A stretch of 64,000 nt of DNA from Mimachlamys varia. Taxonomy: Eukaryota; Mollusca; Bivalvia; Pectinida; Pectinidae. How positions within the stretch are numbered: position 1 is the stretch's first letter; every line of letters starts with the position of its first letter. The notes under the pieces are model-generated. The model was given only the letters and a program-made list of their open reading frames with translations. It did not search any database and was not told the origin of the DNA. The position numbers and the translations under genes were made by a program. Location of the stretch: assembly GCA_947623455.1 (NCBI GenBank), contig OX392534.1, positions 9,744,001 through 9,808,000 on the forward strand, given 5' to 3'. Positions 12,188 through 60,312 of this stretch are shown one piece after another.

Positions 12188-12507
12188 TTGCTTGCAAACT
12201 TTTGTAAGAATCCGCGTAGCGGATTCTTACAGTTTGCAAACAAAATATTTTTCATACCCAAATAGAACTAAAAAATTGCCATCAATGCTTAATTATATAA
12301 AAGAATATATTCATATTTCCACTGCATGAAGACTTGATGAATTGCTTGTCCAAAATAATAGATCTATATGCCAAAAGTTTTAAGTGGATGAAATTGGTGG
12401 TTTTATAAAATGATCAGTATTTATATATAAGCACATAACAGATAAAATGTGGATGTCTGACTGAAAACAGGGGAGATATGAAAATTGTCGGGGAGAAAAA
12501 AAATTGG

Positions 12508-12579
12508 TTCCGATGCCGGGAATTGAACCCGGGCCGTCTGGGTGAAAACCAGAAATCCTAACCACTAGACCACATCGGA
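12508..12579 (-). tRNA. tRNA-Glu (anticodon TTC)
   Basis: On the minus strand the gene starts TCCGATG and ends CATCGGA plus discriminator A: a perfect 7-bp acceptor stem. Box A region is TGGTCTAGTGGTTAGGA, the anticodon loop region GGTTTTCACCC gives TTC, and the T arm CCGGG TTCAATT CCCGG is a perfect 5-bp stem with 7-base loop (box B). Length 72 nt, no intron, as for animal tRNA-Glu. It ends about 250 bp upstream of the WASHC4 start, on the opposite strand. A T-run terminator would be expected in its 3' flank: the plus strand has AGAAAAAAAAATT at about 12494-12505, i.e. TTTTT on the minus strand. Confidence 0.95.
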
Positions 12580-12832
12580 CTCGTTATTAAGTACGGTAAA
12601 TAGTTTGTATTTAAAAATTGCAAAATAGTTCACGGCACTACAATTATATTTCATGTAGTTTTTGATGTAAATATCTTTTCATATATAAAACACCGAATTG
12701 AAACATTCAATATCTTCAAAGAAGAACCTGCTATACATTTTTATTGGATAAATATAATACCACAATGTAAATCACGTGATCAAAATATATTACGGAAGTG
12801 TTGTCATCATGTGACCGGGGAGTTTTTCCAAA
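12580..12832 (+). promoter_or_regulatory. WASHC4 5' flank / probable promoter region
   Basis: This is the interval between the tRNA-Glu gene and the WASHC4 start codon. The start ATG at 12833 sits in AAAATGG, a fair Kozak context, and human SWIP starts similarly a few residues before the DWEFD motif. I see no convincing TATA box or initiator, so transcription start is not defined. CACGTGAT at about 12773 contains an E-box. Confidence 0.35.
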
Positions 12833-48901
<36,069 letters not shown>

Positions 48902-51120
48902 AGAGAAAGACTGACTGAGTGGAAAATGAAACTGATGGATTTACTGGTGCTAAGTGCTAGGAGTTGTCTATATGACTTACAACTAACATCAACTTGTATC
49001 AAAGACACACTCACAGGGAAAGTAGCTATATTGTTGGTGCTTAAAGGATACTCAAAAGGTTGTATGAGGAAGATATGTTGATAGTTCTTGTGTATCATAA
49101 TACAACATGTTATAGAAAACACTTGAAGAAGAATGAGCTACATTTATATTTTGTGATACATGTATTACTATAAACATCTTCTTAAAATATTGATTAAAGA
49201 TGCATGAGTTATGGTACCACCATGTATGTATAAAATATTGGTGTATGTCATATGTTCATGACTTAAGGCTGTATGCTACCTTATTGTTACTCTATCATAA
49301 AGATGTTCCACTGAAAGAGAAAAACCAATATTTTCCGTTATGTGTTGTACAATATCGATTTCATGATTAAGCTATGCTAAAGGTGACAAAGAACGACTTA
49401 AACCTTTTAAAGGGAGATAACTATAATTCATTGAACAGTTGATAATTTAAAGTTTATTAAGGTAGCGTTTATTAAAAATAAGTACTAGAAAACTTAGGTC
49501 AACATTTGTAAGTTTTTATGATACTGTCCATCCTGGCAAGAACTTTTCTTCTAGGAATAACTTACATTCTGACAAGGGTTCATGGTGCAATTAAACTCGA
49601 GGGCTTTTGTAATTATATCATTTTCACTTCATCCAGAACTGTGATGAATGTGATATAATGTTAACAGTCTTGGTGTTTTTGTTAAGATTTGAACACAAGA
49701 AAGTCATAAGGAAGTTTTAGTTTAAATGATTAAAAGATTTCCATTGCAATCCTTCTAAGATGTTTATATCATGATCAAATAAGTATCCGTGGGACATTGG
49801 AGCTCAAACTTGCTGAATAAGATTTTTACATGTTAGATGTTCCGTATCTATGTTCTTTGAAAAGAATTATGAATTTGTGTATTAACTTGAAAGGCATATG
49901 CTTTGAACAAATAACTGAATACATACTCACCGTGTTGGTAATAGGTAAATTTTTGGGACTGGATATATTAGATCGGAGAAATCCTTACATAAATATTCAA
50001 TAGTGCCATGGTGGAGGTTATAGTTTTACATTGTTACCGTCCACAAATCATGTATCATGTAGGTCACTCTGATCTACATTTTGACCTTTGACTTACATCA
50101 AAGAACCAATTTGTCAGGGCTCTATATCAGACACTGAGTCACTGAAAGTTCTGGCTTGGGGTATGAGTTTTCACTGGTTAAGGGGTCACATTCCGTAGGG
50201 AACTGTAATTTACCGATTTGTCTTGTTTTTAAATGATATATACAATAAAAGGAGGGAAAAATTCTCCACTGCTACACAAGGCAAATATTTCATACACCAA
50301 AGCATATATTTCTAAAGCCAAGAGATCTGCCCTACATGATAAAATGGTAATTTGTGATAACCAAAAGACTATAGATTTTGCTGTATAACAATAATTATAT
50401 TGGCTTAAGCTTCATAATAACGTTTGTTATTAAGTCATGTGGTAGACATGACCCAGTTTCCTGACTCTGCTTTAATAAACATTTGGATAAGCAATTGGAT
50501 GCATTTTAATTCATGTCTACAGTCAAACTAAGAACATTGACATGTATGATAATACAAAATATGATACTAGGCTCCTTAACGAAGATAAAACTGCCATAAT
50601 GTTGTATATTTATTTGGAACCTTTATTTCATATATGTTAAATGCAATATAGACTTTGCATAATAAATACGGTGTTATGCGTCTTATAAGTCATCAGGGGG
50701 AAATTGTAACATTATAACCGTTCATCCGTAAATGAGATATTTATTATCATTATGAACCATTATTTGTGCTGTTACAATGAACAATTAGTCCTTGTTATGT
50801 TACACAATTTATGGTCCAAGGGCTGGGATGGGGAAGGAAATATTTAAGTTTATATATATATATAAAGAATAATAAATGATGAAACAAAGTCCTCTGTTTT
50901 CATTGGTTGTTTATCGTGCAGATAACAATGAATCAAAAGTATGAACCAGAAACAACTATAACAGAACTCTGATGCATTAAATTTCCGTGCGAAACAAAGT
51001 TCATGAGTTATGTAGTAGTTCATGAATGTTCATCTTCTCTTGGGTTTTGGAGTTCATTTACCTTGGTTCAAGAAATTATTCATCAATTGTTATTAATGAA
51101 TTATTTATGGAAAATAAAAT
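48902..51120 (+). other. WASHC4 3' UTR and flank
   Basis: Follows the WASHC4 stop. No further ORF of coding character. AATAAA at 50474-50479 and further AATAAA/AATAAT strings near 50656 and 50866 are candidate polyadenylation signals; which one is used cannot be told. A TATATATATATATA run lies at about 50850. Confidence 0.4.
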
Positions 51121-51124
51121 AAAA

Positions 51125-51817
51125 CGAGCATCGCAAGCCGAGGCATGATACGCTCCTCGTACCCTGTCGGAAGTTTATTGGTATGTAAACACAAAAAAAA
51201 AGTTCTAACATTACTGGTTTTCGAACTATTATACAAAATTTGAGAGGAATTGAAGCAACATAAAAAAGTTCTTATGTTTTCTACATAATGCCCGAAATTG
51301 CATCAGATATAAAGTTCCAAAGGGCCAGAACTCTAGTAAATATTGTCGAATCAAACTGTCATTCAGGAAAACACATCTTCATGTCATGATGATAAAGCCT
51401 AGCAAATTTGAAAGATATCAATTGGAAACTGTAGGAGAAGATCTCCAGACAAATAACAGCTTACGACAGAAATGCATTGTCTACAATGCCTATATTTAAC
51501 TATAAAATGCTGTTACGCGAATAGTTGAAATAACTCAACAAAACCCGTAATATATGTTAAATATTATAGCTTTTCCAAGTACCATACCAACTTTTAGAGG
51601 AATTGAAGAAAACACACACAAAAAGTTCTGAGGCTTTCACTAGTTTCTACATAATGCCTGAAATTGTGTCCAAAAGGGCCATAACTGTAGTGAATATTGT
51701 TGAATCAAACTGTTGTTCAGTAAAACACAACTTCATGCCATGGTGGTCAAGCCTAGTAAGTTTGAAAGATATCGAGACAACGCCATACCATAATACGTCC
51801 CGTCATTTTTGACGGGC
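51125..51817. mobile_element. Repeat-bearing element with terminal hairpins (family D)
   Basis: The left end has an imperfect palindrome (CGAGCATCGCAAGCCGAG ... GATACGCTCCTCG). Two core units about 360 bp apart share GAGGAATTGAAG, TTTCTACATAATGCC, GAAATTG, AAAGGGCCA, AACTSTAGT, AATATTGT, GAATCAAACTGT and AAGCCTAGYAARTTTGAAAG. The right end is a hairpin CCCGTCA TTTT TGACGGG at about 51799-51817. Same plan as families A-C; no coding capacity. Confidence 0.65.
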
Positions 51818-52400
51818 GAATTAAAAAAGAGTTCAAAACTACTTATCAATGAAGTCAATTATCAAATTGAAGAACGAAAACATTTGCGTTATGCACAAAA
51901 AAAAAAGTGTTGAAAAATATCAGGGAATACCAAAGCGTCAAAATCGATTAAACTAGAGGTAAAATATGAACAAAGGAATTATATACAGGGTGACGCTTGA
52001 AAACAGAACCTTCCATATGTCATGAAGTTATTTAGATATAAATATTTATTTAAGTACCATGCCTTAGTATGAATTAATTCCATAGGACAATCAGTCAATT
52101 GTTAGTCTGACTCACTTGGTTTTAGTTCCGAATTTTGTAAACAAAGTAGTGAAGACTCGCTAGACTAATTAGTGAAGTTAAATACTTAATCGTTTTTAGT
52201 TCAACATTACCAAATTGTTATTCTATTTTAAGGAATATATGTCAAAGCAAAGTATCAAATACATAAACAAAAATTGTTTGGTTTAATATCATGTAATTGT
52301 AATTAAAACTGACAGGAGTGTATTAACAGGTATTTTGGTCATTTTGACCTGAAACACATTTAATAGAAAAAAAAATCAGAGAATACCAAAGAGTCGACGA
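51818..52400. other. Non-coding AT-rich interval
   Basis: No gene or clear repeat recognised between the family D element and the palindrome at 52404. Confidence 0.35.
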
Positions 52401-52403
52401 AAC

Positions 52404-52492
52404 CTTGTCCGAAGGGTTCTGACTCTGACTCGCACCCGCCTGTCGTCAAAATATTTAGCGGGTCGGAGAGTCGGAACCCTTCGGACTAAGGG
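52404..52492. repeat. Large imperfect palindrome (about 33-bp arms)
   Basis: CTTGTCCGAAGGGTTCTGAC TCTGACTCGCACCCGC pairs with GCGGGTCGGAGAGTCGGAAC CCTTCGGACTAAG, loop about TGTCGTCAAAATATTTA. Possibly a small foldback element or an element end; it does not overlap a gene. Confidence 0.8.
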
Positions 52493-52734
52493 ACACGTTA
52501 CAATAGTAATGTATGTATAAAATATATGGGGGTCGATATAAACATCGAATCGAATGCAAACAGTCTTTTGGAAAATATTTCCTCCTAACGCAACAAAGAT
52601 GTTATTAGCCAGGAACTCAATAATTGCATCACCGCTTTTGTTGTGTTTTTCATAGAGTATGCTCCAAGGTAGCTCACAACCATATATTTGTATTGTTGTC
52701 CACCAGTCTGCCACTACTTAATTAAAATAAGTAA

Positions 52735-52860
52735 ACTAAATTTGAGAAAATATTCTTTCATTGAGCGGGTTGTTAAACATTGGAACTCTCTTCCTAATGC
52801 TGTCGTTACGTCACCAACTATCAAAACGTTTGAATCCCGATCGGGGGCAATCTGTATAGA
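52735..52860 (+). pseudogene. LINE C-terminal fragment (plus strand)
   Basis: Encodes LNLRKYSFIERVVKHWNSLP followed by NAVVTSPTIKTFESR, the conserved C-terminal segment after the reverse transcriptase in jockey/CR1-type non-LTR retrotransposons. It faces the reverse-transcriptase fragment immediately to the right, which is on the other strand, so it is not continuous with it. Confidence 0.75.
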
Positions 52861-52880
52861 TCACTGCGTTAATTGTTTCA

Positions 52881-54067
52881 TCACGAAACATTTCTTAGCG
52901 TTCCCCAGGTTTTTGCCCACTGTTTCAGTCGTTGGAGGTCTTCTTGAAGGATGATGTCGTCTTGGTGTGATTTGATGGGTCTGTAGATTAGACTATCACC
53001 AGTGACTAGTCTTACTTGGGAGCTTACTGAGTCGGGCAGGTCGTTGATATGGCAGAGAAATAAAATGGGTCCTAAGACCGTACCCTGGGGGTTCCCGGAG
53101 TCTACTGACACTGATGATGATGACTGGCCATGGACCACAACCTTCACATGTCTGTTACAAAGGAAATCAGTAAGCCATGATAGTATGTGGCCTTGTATTC
53201 CATATTCCCTAACTTTGTGGAGCAAACGTGTATGTGGGACCGTATCAAAAGCCTTGGAGAAGTCCAAGGCTATGACGTCCATCTGTTCTCCTCGATCATA
53301 TGATGACGTCAGATCAAGGGTGGTAGCTATAAGCTGAGTTTTGCATGAATAACCTTTACGGAACCCATGGTTCAGTATTGTCAAGATGTTGTGTTGTTGA
53401 AGCTGGTCCATTAGGTGCTTGCACACGATATGTTCTAATAATTTGCAAGACACCGAGGTCAGCGCGACCGGCCTGTAATTTTCTGTGAGGTGTCTGTCCC
53501 CTTTCTTAAAAACAGGACTCACATCTGCGTTCCTCCAATCTTCTGGGAGGGTTCCTGATGCCAATGATGATTGAAATATGGCTGTTAGCCCAGGTGCAAT
53601 AGCGGCCGCAGAAGTTTTAAGAACAATGTTGGGAATTCTGTCTGGGCCCGATGCTTTCCGTGGGTTAATGTCTTTTAGGAGTTTACATGCACCGTCCACT
53701 GTGATCTCTAGTGGTTTAATAGTAGGTACATGACCCGGTCTAGATGGTAAGGTGGTACTCTCTACATCCTTAGTAAAACTGATTGAAATTGTTTTATAAG
53801 GAGATTTGCCTTGCCGACACTGTCACTAATCAAGTTTCCCTTGTACTTCAATGGGGCGACACCAGTGTTGGCTTGTCTCTTTGCCTTGATGTAGCCCCAG
53901 AAGGGCTTTGAGTTGTTCGAATGGAATCCTTCTTGGATCCTGTTGTTAACGTGGTCCCACTCTGCTTGTCGGAAACTTTTATGGCACTCCCGTTGGTGTG
54001 TCCTGTAGGAATTCCAGTCTCCCGGTTTCTTTGCTTTGGTAAGTAACCTGCTCTTTTTCCTTAGCAT
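52881..54067 (-). pseudogene. Broken LINE: linker and reverse transcriptase (jockey/CR1-like)
   Basis: Reading leftward: a 100-codon linker (54067-53762; WDHVNNRIQEGFHSNNSKPF, the usual region between endonuclease and RT), then after a frameshift near 53775 a reverse-transcriptase frame to 52881. RT blocks visible: RKASGPDRIPNIVLK, PVFKKGDRHLTENYRPVALT, ALDFSKAFDTVPHTRLL (first catalytic Asp), GNPQGTVLGPILF. The FADD-type catalytic block is altered to VTGDSLIYR, and the C-terminal part and the endonuclease are missing. So the copy is inactive. Family is inferred from block order and wording. Confidence 0.92.
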
Positions 54068-54297
54068 CTAAAAAGGCATTACCATCCTGGTTATGATTAG
54101 TTAGAACACCAAAATCACCCGCACAGAATGTTGTGACGTATTATCCAAATATTTCAAGAAAACACATTTTGAAGCCTTCGATATTAAAATATTTTTGTTT
54201 TGAAAAGACATACTGGAATGATTAAGACTAACACTAGTGGCTTAGAAGTTATGCTACTGATTTTGATTAATCTAACAATTAATGGAAGTGTGAAAAA

Positions 54298-54790
54298 TGG
54301 TACGGGAAACACCACATACTGTACTTATACACGGTACGGGAAACACCACATACGGTACTTATACACGGTACGGGAAACACCACATACGGTACTTATACAC
54401 GGTACGGGAAACACCACATACTGTACTTATACACGGTACGGGAAACACCACATACGGTACTTATACACGGTACGGGAAACACCACATACTGTACTTATAC
54501 ACGGTACGGGAAACACCACATACGGTACTTATACACGGTACGGGAAACACCACATACTGTACTTATACACGGTACGGGAAACACCACATACTGTACTTAT
54601 ACACGGTACGGGAAACACCACATACGGTACTTATACACGGTACGGGAAACACCACATACGGTACTTATACACGGTACGGGAAACACCACATACTGTACTT
54701 ATACACGGTACGGGAAACACCACATACGGTACTTATACACGGTACGGGAAACACCACATACGGTACTTATACACGGTACGGAAAACATAC
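54298..54790 (+). repeat. 34-bp array, about 14 copies
   Basis: CACGGTACGGGAAACACCAC ATACGGTACTTATA, with ATACTG alternating with ATACGG. Period 34 is not divisible by three, yet the unit lacks stops in the forward frames, so overlapping ORFs of 181 and 206 codons run through; these are repeat artefacts. GGTACGG..GGTAC elements make it rich in KpnI-like GGTAC strings. Confidence 0.95.
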
Positions 54791-54842
54791 GCGGAACGTA
54801 ATATACGTAAGAGAATATAATAAACGGTATACGTGTACATAA

Positions 54843-55399
54843 ATTTGTGTCATGATGCTATAGCCAACCGTCATAACAGGGGCGTAGCTGCCATGTAAGC
54901 ACATAAGCCCGTGCTTGCACATCATTTTCCAAAGTATGTGTATTAAAGTCGAGAAATTTTATTTTTTAAACTCTACTGATATTGTAACTCTTTTTTTTTT
55001 TTGTCGAATCGTCAGATTTACAGACTAGGCTGCAGGAAGTTTGTTAGTCATAAATACTTAGACCGACCTTTTTTGTATAATCATGTCATATTAGGTTTTA
55101 GTAAATCTTTATTAGATTTAATATAAAAAATGGCCACATCTCCATAGGAAAACATTACAAAATGAAAGGAAAATTCATTTGACTTCGATTTTCCCGTTAC
55201 TTCTCTAATGCATTTCTATGGAAAGTTTTAAGTTCAGGAATTTCCTTTCGTTGAGGAACGTTCGTGAAACTAGGTCTTTTGCATGGAATTGTCCAAAACT
55301 ATGCTTAAGAAAACAAGCATGCGTTCTTACACCCTAAGTTGTATTAATCCCATATGAACATATACTAACTAACAGAGACGTATGTATATTAAGATGGTT
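54843..55399. other. Non-coding interval
   Basis: AT-rich, no gene recognised. Confidence 0.35.
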
Positions 55400-56210
55400 T
55401 TATTAACCCACCATCATGATGATGGTGGGCTATTCACATCGCCCTGCGTCCATGGACGGTCCGTCGTCCGTCCATCCTTAAACAATTTTTGTCATCATTA
55501 TTTCTTGAGAAGTACTACATGGATCTTTCTCAAATTGCATATGTAGGTTTCCATTGGTCCCTAGCTGTGCCCTTTTGATTTTGGGACTGATCGGGCAAAA
55601 GCTGAAAGGCGGCCATTTTGGATTTTGACATGAAAGTTTGTCATCACTATTTCTTGAGTAGTACTTAATGGATCTTACTCAAATTCTATATGTAGGTTCC
55701 AATTAGTGCCTTGCTGTGCACTGTACATTCTTTGGTCTGACATACAATATGGCCGACAGAAAGCCATCTTGGATTTTGCATTTATAGTTGTGCGTTTTTC
55801 AGTTTTTGGAGGTGATTCATAAAACAATTCTGTTTGGTCCCTAGTTGTGCATGGTCTAAATTTTAGACTGCTCAAGGGGAATAATACGGCCGCCTGACGG
55901 CCATCTTCTATGTTGACTATGGATGTACATTATGGTTATTTTTTTTTAGAAATACAAGATGGACCTTTCTGAAATATTTGGAATTCGGATTTGATCAGAA
56001 AAAACAAAACTCCTGACAAGAACCATTCTTACATCTGTTATTAATTTTCAAGAAATATTCAAAGAACGAAGTTTAAACACGGACTTAGATTTGCTATCTA
56101 AGTCCGTGGTTTAAATACATAAATGAAAAAAAAACAAATAGACAAATTTTTTTAAGAATTAATGAAAAAGCATCAATGGTGGCCGCCAAGATTCCTCTGG
56201 GATCTCTTGT
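55400..56210. mobile_element. Repeat element with 5' hairpin (family C, copy 1)
   Basis: Begins with a near-perfect hairpin of 11-bp arms, CCCACCATCAT G ATGATGGTGGG (55407-55429), then GCTATTCACATCGCCCTGCG and GTCCGTCGTCCGTCC. The core contains about three diverged units with TATTTCTTGAGAAGTAC, GGATCTTTCTCAAATTGCAT, ATGTAGGTTTCCATTGGTCC. The right end is CCTCTGGGATCTCTTGT at 56210. No ORF of interest. Confidence 0.75.
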
Positions 56211-56487
56211 ATGGCTCTGTTATTACTTACTTACGAGTAAATGACCTAAGAAAGGTATGGATAATGATTTTGTTTCCATACAATGTACATCATGGAAGTA
56301 AAACATCCTGTATTCCATTTCGGAATTTATGATTTGTACAATGATAGGCCAGACAATGATTATTCAAACAAGTCCAAAACACTGGCACAATTTGAAGACC
56401 GAATGTGATTTTTCCCCAGAAGGCCCCCTCCCCAAAATGTAAACGTCGCAGGGCTTGCACATCAAAATACCCCCAGCTACGCCCCTG

Positions 56488-56993
56488 CATAAGATGGTGG
56501 TCTATTCGAATCGTACTTCGTTCCTGATCCTGGATCTATTATATTATCGTTTTCTTTTTTGAGACGTGCCGGATGAATCATTGGCATTTGTAGTTCATCC
56601 TTGGTCCATAGTTGTACATTGTCTCATTTTGGACTAATCTGAAAAACAATACGGCCGATAGACGACCATCTTAGATTTACTGTAATAGATTGTTATCACT
56701 ATTTCTTGACAAATACGAGATGGATCTTTCCCAAATGCCTTATGTAGCTTTTTCTTGGTACTTTTTCGAGCCCTTTAATTTTGTGACTGCCTGACTGGTC
56801 AGAAATACGAAACAGGCAACCATATTTGATTGACAGCTGAAGACTATTACAAATGTATTGATATTTCTTAACAGGAATTATCAAATTTCATAAGTAAAAG
56901 CAAGGAAGTAAAATTAAGAGTAAACATCCAACATTAAAGAACAAATGAAGATCATAAATGGCGGGAGTCCATATCCCTCTAGGATCTTTTGTT
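56488..56993. mobile_element. Family C element, copy 2, eroded left end
   Basis: AAGATGGTGGTCTATTCGAA corresponds to the family C head just after its hairpin. The core repeats TATTTCTTGACAAATACGAG and GGATCTTTCCCAAATGCCTT. The right end CCTCTAGGATCTTTTGT parallels copy 1. The 280 bp between the copies (56211-56487) is not part of either. Confidence 0.65.
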
Positions 56994-57184
56994 CAAAACT
57001 GTACTCGAAAATAATTCCAAGTGTTGTACCTATGTAAATTACGCAAAGCCATCAGTCTCAGTGGTCCTTATAATTAAGTATAATTATGTAGATGGGTCGT
57101 CATATCTCCGTATACCCATAAAAATAAAAGCCATCCTGGTCTCGATGGAGTATGACACATACTATTCACCCTCCTCGAGGGGTT

Positions 57185-57992
57185 ACAATTCAATTAAATT
57201 ATTTCATTGTTTCAAACGTCATTTGCTAAAAGTAGATATTTCCCGTCTAATCTTGGTTTCCAGATGATAACTTTAGAAAGGATTTATGGATGTTGTTGAA
57301 ACTTCATACAGTGTTTGATAGCCTCTGAGGTAATACAGAGTGGGATTGATATTGGGGTCCAAAGGTCAATAACAAATTAAAGGTCACTGTCGTAAAAATA
57401 GATATATTTGTCAAATTTTCGTTTCCAGATGATAACTTCAGAATGGATTGATGGATTTGGTTTAAACTTCATACAATGTTTACTTATGAGATAATACAGA
57501 CTGGGATTGAGTTTGGGATCGAAAGGTCAACTCAAAAGGTCACTGTTGCTAATATACATATATATATTTTTTCATCAAATCTTGGAATCCCGATGATAAC
57601 TTCAGCAATATTGTTGGTTTTGGTTTAATCTTCATACAATGTTTACTAATGAGATAATACAGCCTGGGATTGAGTTTAGGGTCGAAAGTTTAACTATGAA
57701 GGTCACTGTTGCTAAAAATAGATATTTTTTGTCAAATCTTGGTTTCCCGATGAACTTCAGAAAGGATTGGTTGATTTGGTTGTAACTTCATAAAATGTTA
57801 GCTTATCAGGTAATATAAAACGGGATTGAGTTTTGGGTGAAAAGGTACGCTCAGCCTCATAAGATAGTAAAGAAATGATTGTTTATATGACACATCTGTT
57901 CATTGATATCAAGGTCTACATTTTATGTTTCTAAGAAAATTTAATTGACGACAGGGAACGAGTGTTGCATGCAACACTAGCTGTAAGCTTGT
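57185..57992. mobile_element. Repeat-bearing element, family E copy 2
   Basis: Five diverged units of about 150 bp with GGGATTGAGTTTGGGATCGA, AAGGTCACTGTTGCTAA, TTGGTTTCCAGATGATAACT, TTCAGAAAGGATT. Right end TTGCATGCAACACTAGCTGT AAGCTTGT, matching copy 1 at 23252-23275. Left boundary approximate. Confidence 0.75.
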
Positions 57993-58890
57993 ATTCTACT
58001 GATATACTGTAATACACACGAATACACTTCAGATTCAGATAAAGAAGGGACATAATATAGGATGTTGTTGTGGCAGATTGTACGACGCAATTTTTTCTGT
58101 TGTCATGGCCTCCTCGAGCTCACTGATGCTTTTTGCACCTATGTAATATGTAATAGCATACCCGAAGACACAAGGCCAGCAATTTCATTGGTCTCACATA
58201 AAAAACCTGACTAATCGCTAGAGTGATACAGGTCATCGGAACATTACAGAGGGGCGGAAACCTTCGTCAAAGCCCGTCAGTTTTACCGATATGCGCCCGC
58301 AGTATTCTAATGTGTTCTTGTTTGATTAGGTTAACAGTGGACTGTTTTAGTTCATTAATAACTTTTTTATTTGATAATTCATGTTAGGGACAAGCTGTAA
58401 TTTTTTGTTTCACAATAGAGAAGATTTTAATATGCATTTTGGTAATTTTGGTACATTGTATGTCGCTTGGAAGATAATCAAAACGCTTAAAAAGCAATAC
58501 ACTTTTTCATTGTTTAAACTATTTTATTCAAAGTGATGAGAAAGTATATTATATCATATAGCATTAAGGCCTATATCAAATAAATAACAACATAGATATA
58601 CTAATGTTATATCACAGCCAATGTTTCGTGATGTGAAATTCAAGCGAACGAAAAAATATGCATGTAAAAATCAAATAAATAATAAATTCACGTGAAATTA
58701 ATGTGAAAACTATTCAGTCAAAATTAAGCATTCACTTTTTTCCCACATTCCACGTGAAATTCACTTAAAGGCATATTTCCTGTGTAAGGTCTTGTAAGTG
58801 ATAATGACAGTGGAATCCAAAATGGACACCGGATTTGTCATTGGATAGATATATGGAATATACATTAATCAAATGTTCAGGGCGATCTGC
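57993..58890. other. Non-coding AT-rich interval
   Basis: No gene or RNA recognised. CACGTGAAATTAATGTGAAAA at about 58690 and CCACGTGAAATTCACTTAAA at about 58751 are related strings but no element is defined. Confidence 0.35.
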
Positions 58891-58894
58891 GTCT

Positions 58895-59265
58895 TCTCCA
58901 ACGTCGGAAACCCACGTGCCACTGATCTAACGTGTGTGAAACCCACATGCCACTGCTCTAACGTGTGTGAAACCCGCGTGCCACTGTTCTAACGTGTGTG
59001 AAACCCACATGCCACTGCTCTAACGTGTGTGAAACCCACGTGCCACTGCTCTAACGTGTGTGAAACCCACGTGCCACTGCTCTAACGTGTGTAACCCACG
59101 TGTCACTCTCTAACGTGTGTGAAACCCACGTGACTGCTCTAACGTGTGTGAAACCCACGTGCCACTGCCCTAACGTGTGTGAAACCCACGTGACTGCCCT
59201 AACGTGTGTGAAACCCATGTGACTGCTCTAACGTGTGTGCACAAATATAAGAGCAGCGTCACGTG
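58895..59265. repeat. 31-bp array with CACGTG cores inside a foldback element
   Basis: About eleven copies of AAACCCACGTGCCACTGCTC TAACGTGTGTG, with CACATG, CGCGTG and short-deletion variants. The left flank CGTCGGAAACCCACGTG and the right flank ATAAGAGCAGCGTCACGTGG GTGTC are inverted relatives, the same ends as the foldback element at 44070-44505. So the array most likely grew inside such an element. Confidence 0.85.
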
Positions 59266-59479
59266 GGTGTCTGTTGATGCCTTTTTCTAGAAGTTACATG
59301 AACATTTACACACTGCAACTTACAACAGAGATAAAATATCATACTGAAACAATAAAGCAACAAAAATTACATCTATAAACAAATAAAACCCCCAAAAACC
59401 AGCCAAGTCATGTGTATGCTGTTGAAAATGAGCAAACAAAATGCTGCTGAACGTAACTCCAGGGACACATAACTGCTTA

Positions 59480-60312
59480 TTGTAACGTGTCCCTGTGCTG
59501 TTTCCACAGACACAATGACATACATTCTTATTGTGACGTGTCCCTGTGTTGTAACCGCAGGGACACGTACCTTTCTATTGTGACGTGTCCCTGTGTTGTA
59601 ACCGCAGGGACACGTACCTTTCTATTGTAACGCGTCCCTGTACTGCTACCACAGACACAATGGCATACATTCTTATTGTGACGTGTCCCTGTGTTGTAAC
59701 CACATGGACACGTATCTTTCTATTGTAACGAGTCCCTGTGCTGTTACCACAGACACAATGGCATACATTCTTATTGTGACGTGTCCCTGTGTTGTAACCA
59801 CATGGACACGTATCTTTCTATTGTAACGAGTCCCTGTGCTGTTACCACAGACACAATGGCACACATTCTTATTGTGACGTGTCCCTGTGTTTTAATCGCA
59901 GGGACACGTACTTTTCTATTGTAACGTGTCGCTGTCACAATGGCATACATTCTTATTGTGACATGTCCCTGTGTTGTAACCGCAGGGACACGTACCTTTC
60001 TATTGTAACGCGTCCCTGTACTGTTACCACAGACACAATGGCATACATTCTTATTGTGACGTGTCCCTGTGTTGTAACCACATGGACACGTATCTTTCTA
60101 TTGTAACGAGTCCCTGTGCTGTTACCACAGACACAATGGCATACATTCTTATTGTGACGTGTCCCTGTGTTTTAATCGCAGGGACACGTACTTTTCTATT
60201 GTAACGTGTCGCTGTCACAATGGTATACATTCTTATTGTGACATGTCCCTATGTTGTTACCGCAGGGACACGTACCTTTCTATTGTGACGTGTCCCTGTG
60301 CTGTTACCGAAG
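59480..60312. repeat. 49/98-bp array that can form hairpins
   Basis: Tandem units of about 49 bp in a 98-bp higher-order pair: TTCTTATTGTGACGTGTCCC TGTGTTGTAACC... alternates with TTTCTATTGTAACGCGTCCC TGTACTGTTACCACAGAC.... ACGTGTCCCTG and CAGGGACACGT form a perfect 11-bp stem with an 11-base loop in several units (about 59534-59615, 59878-59909, 59962-59993). About eight pairs. Short ORFs are artefacts. Confidence 0.9.

Noticed and set aside
52735..54067. Twin-priming inversion of one LINE insertion
   Set aside because: The order of inverted and direct parts is opposite to that expected; local inversion or two insertions fits better.
54200..54842. Overlapping ORFs of 206 and 181 codons
   Set aside because: Both come from the 34-bp array, which lacks stops in several frames.
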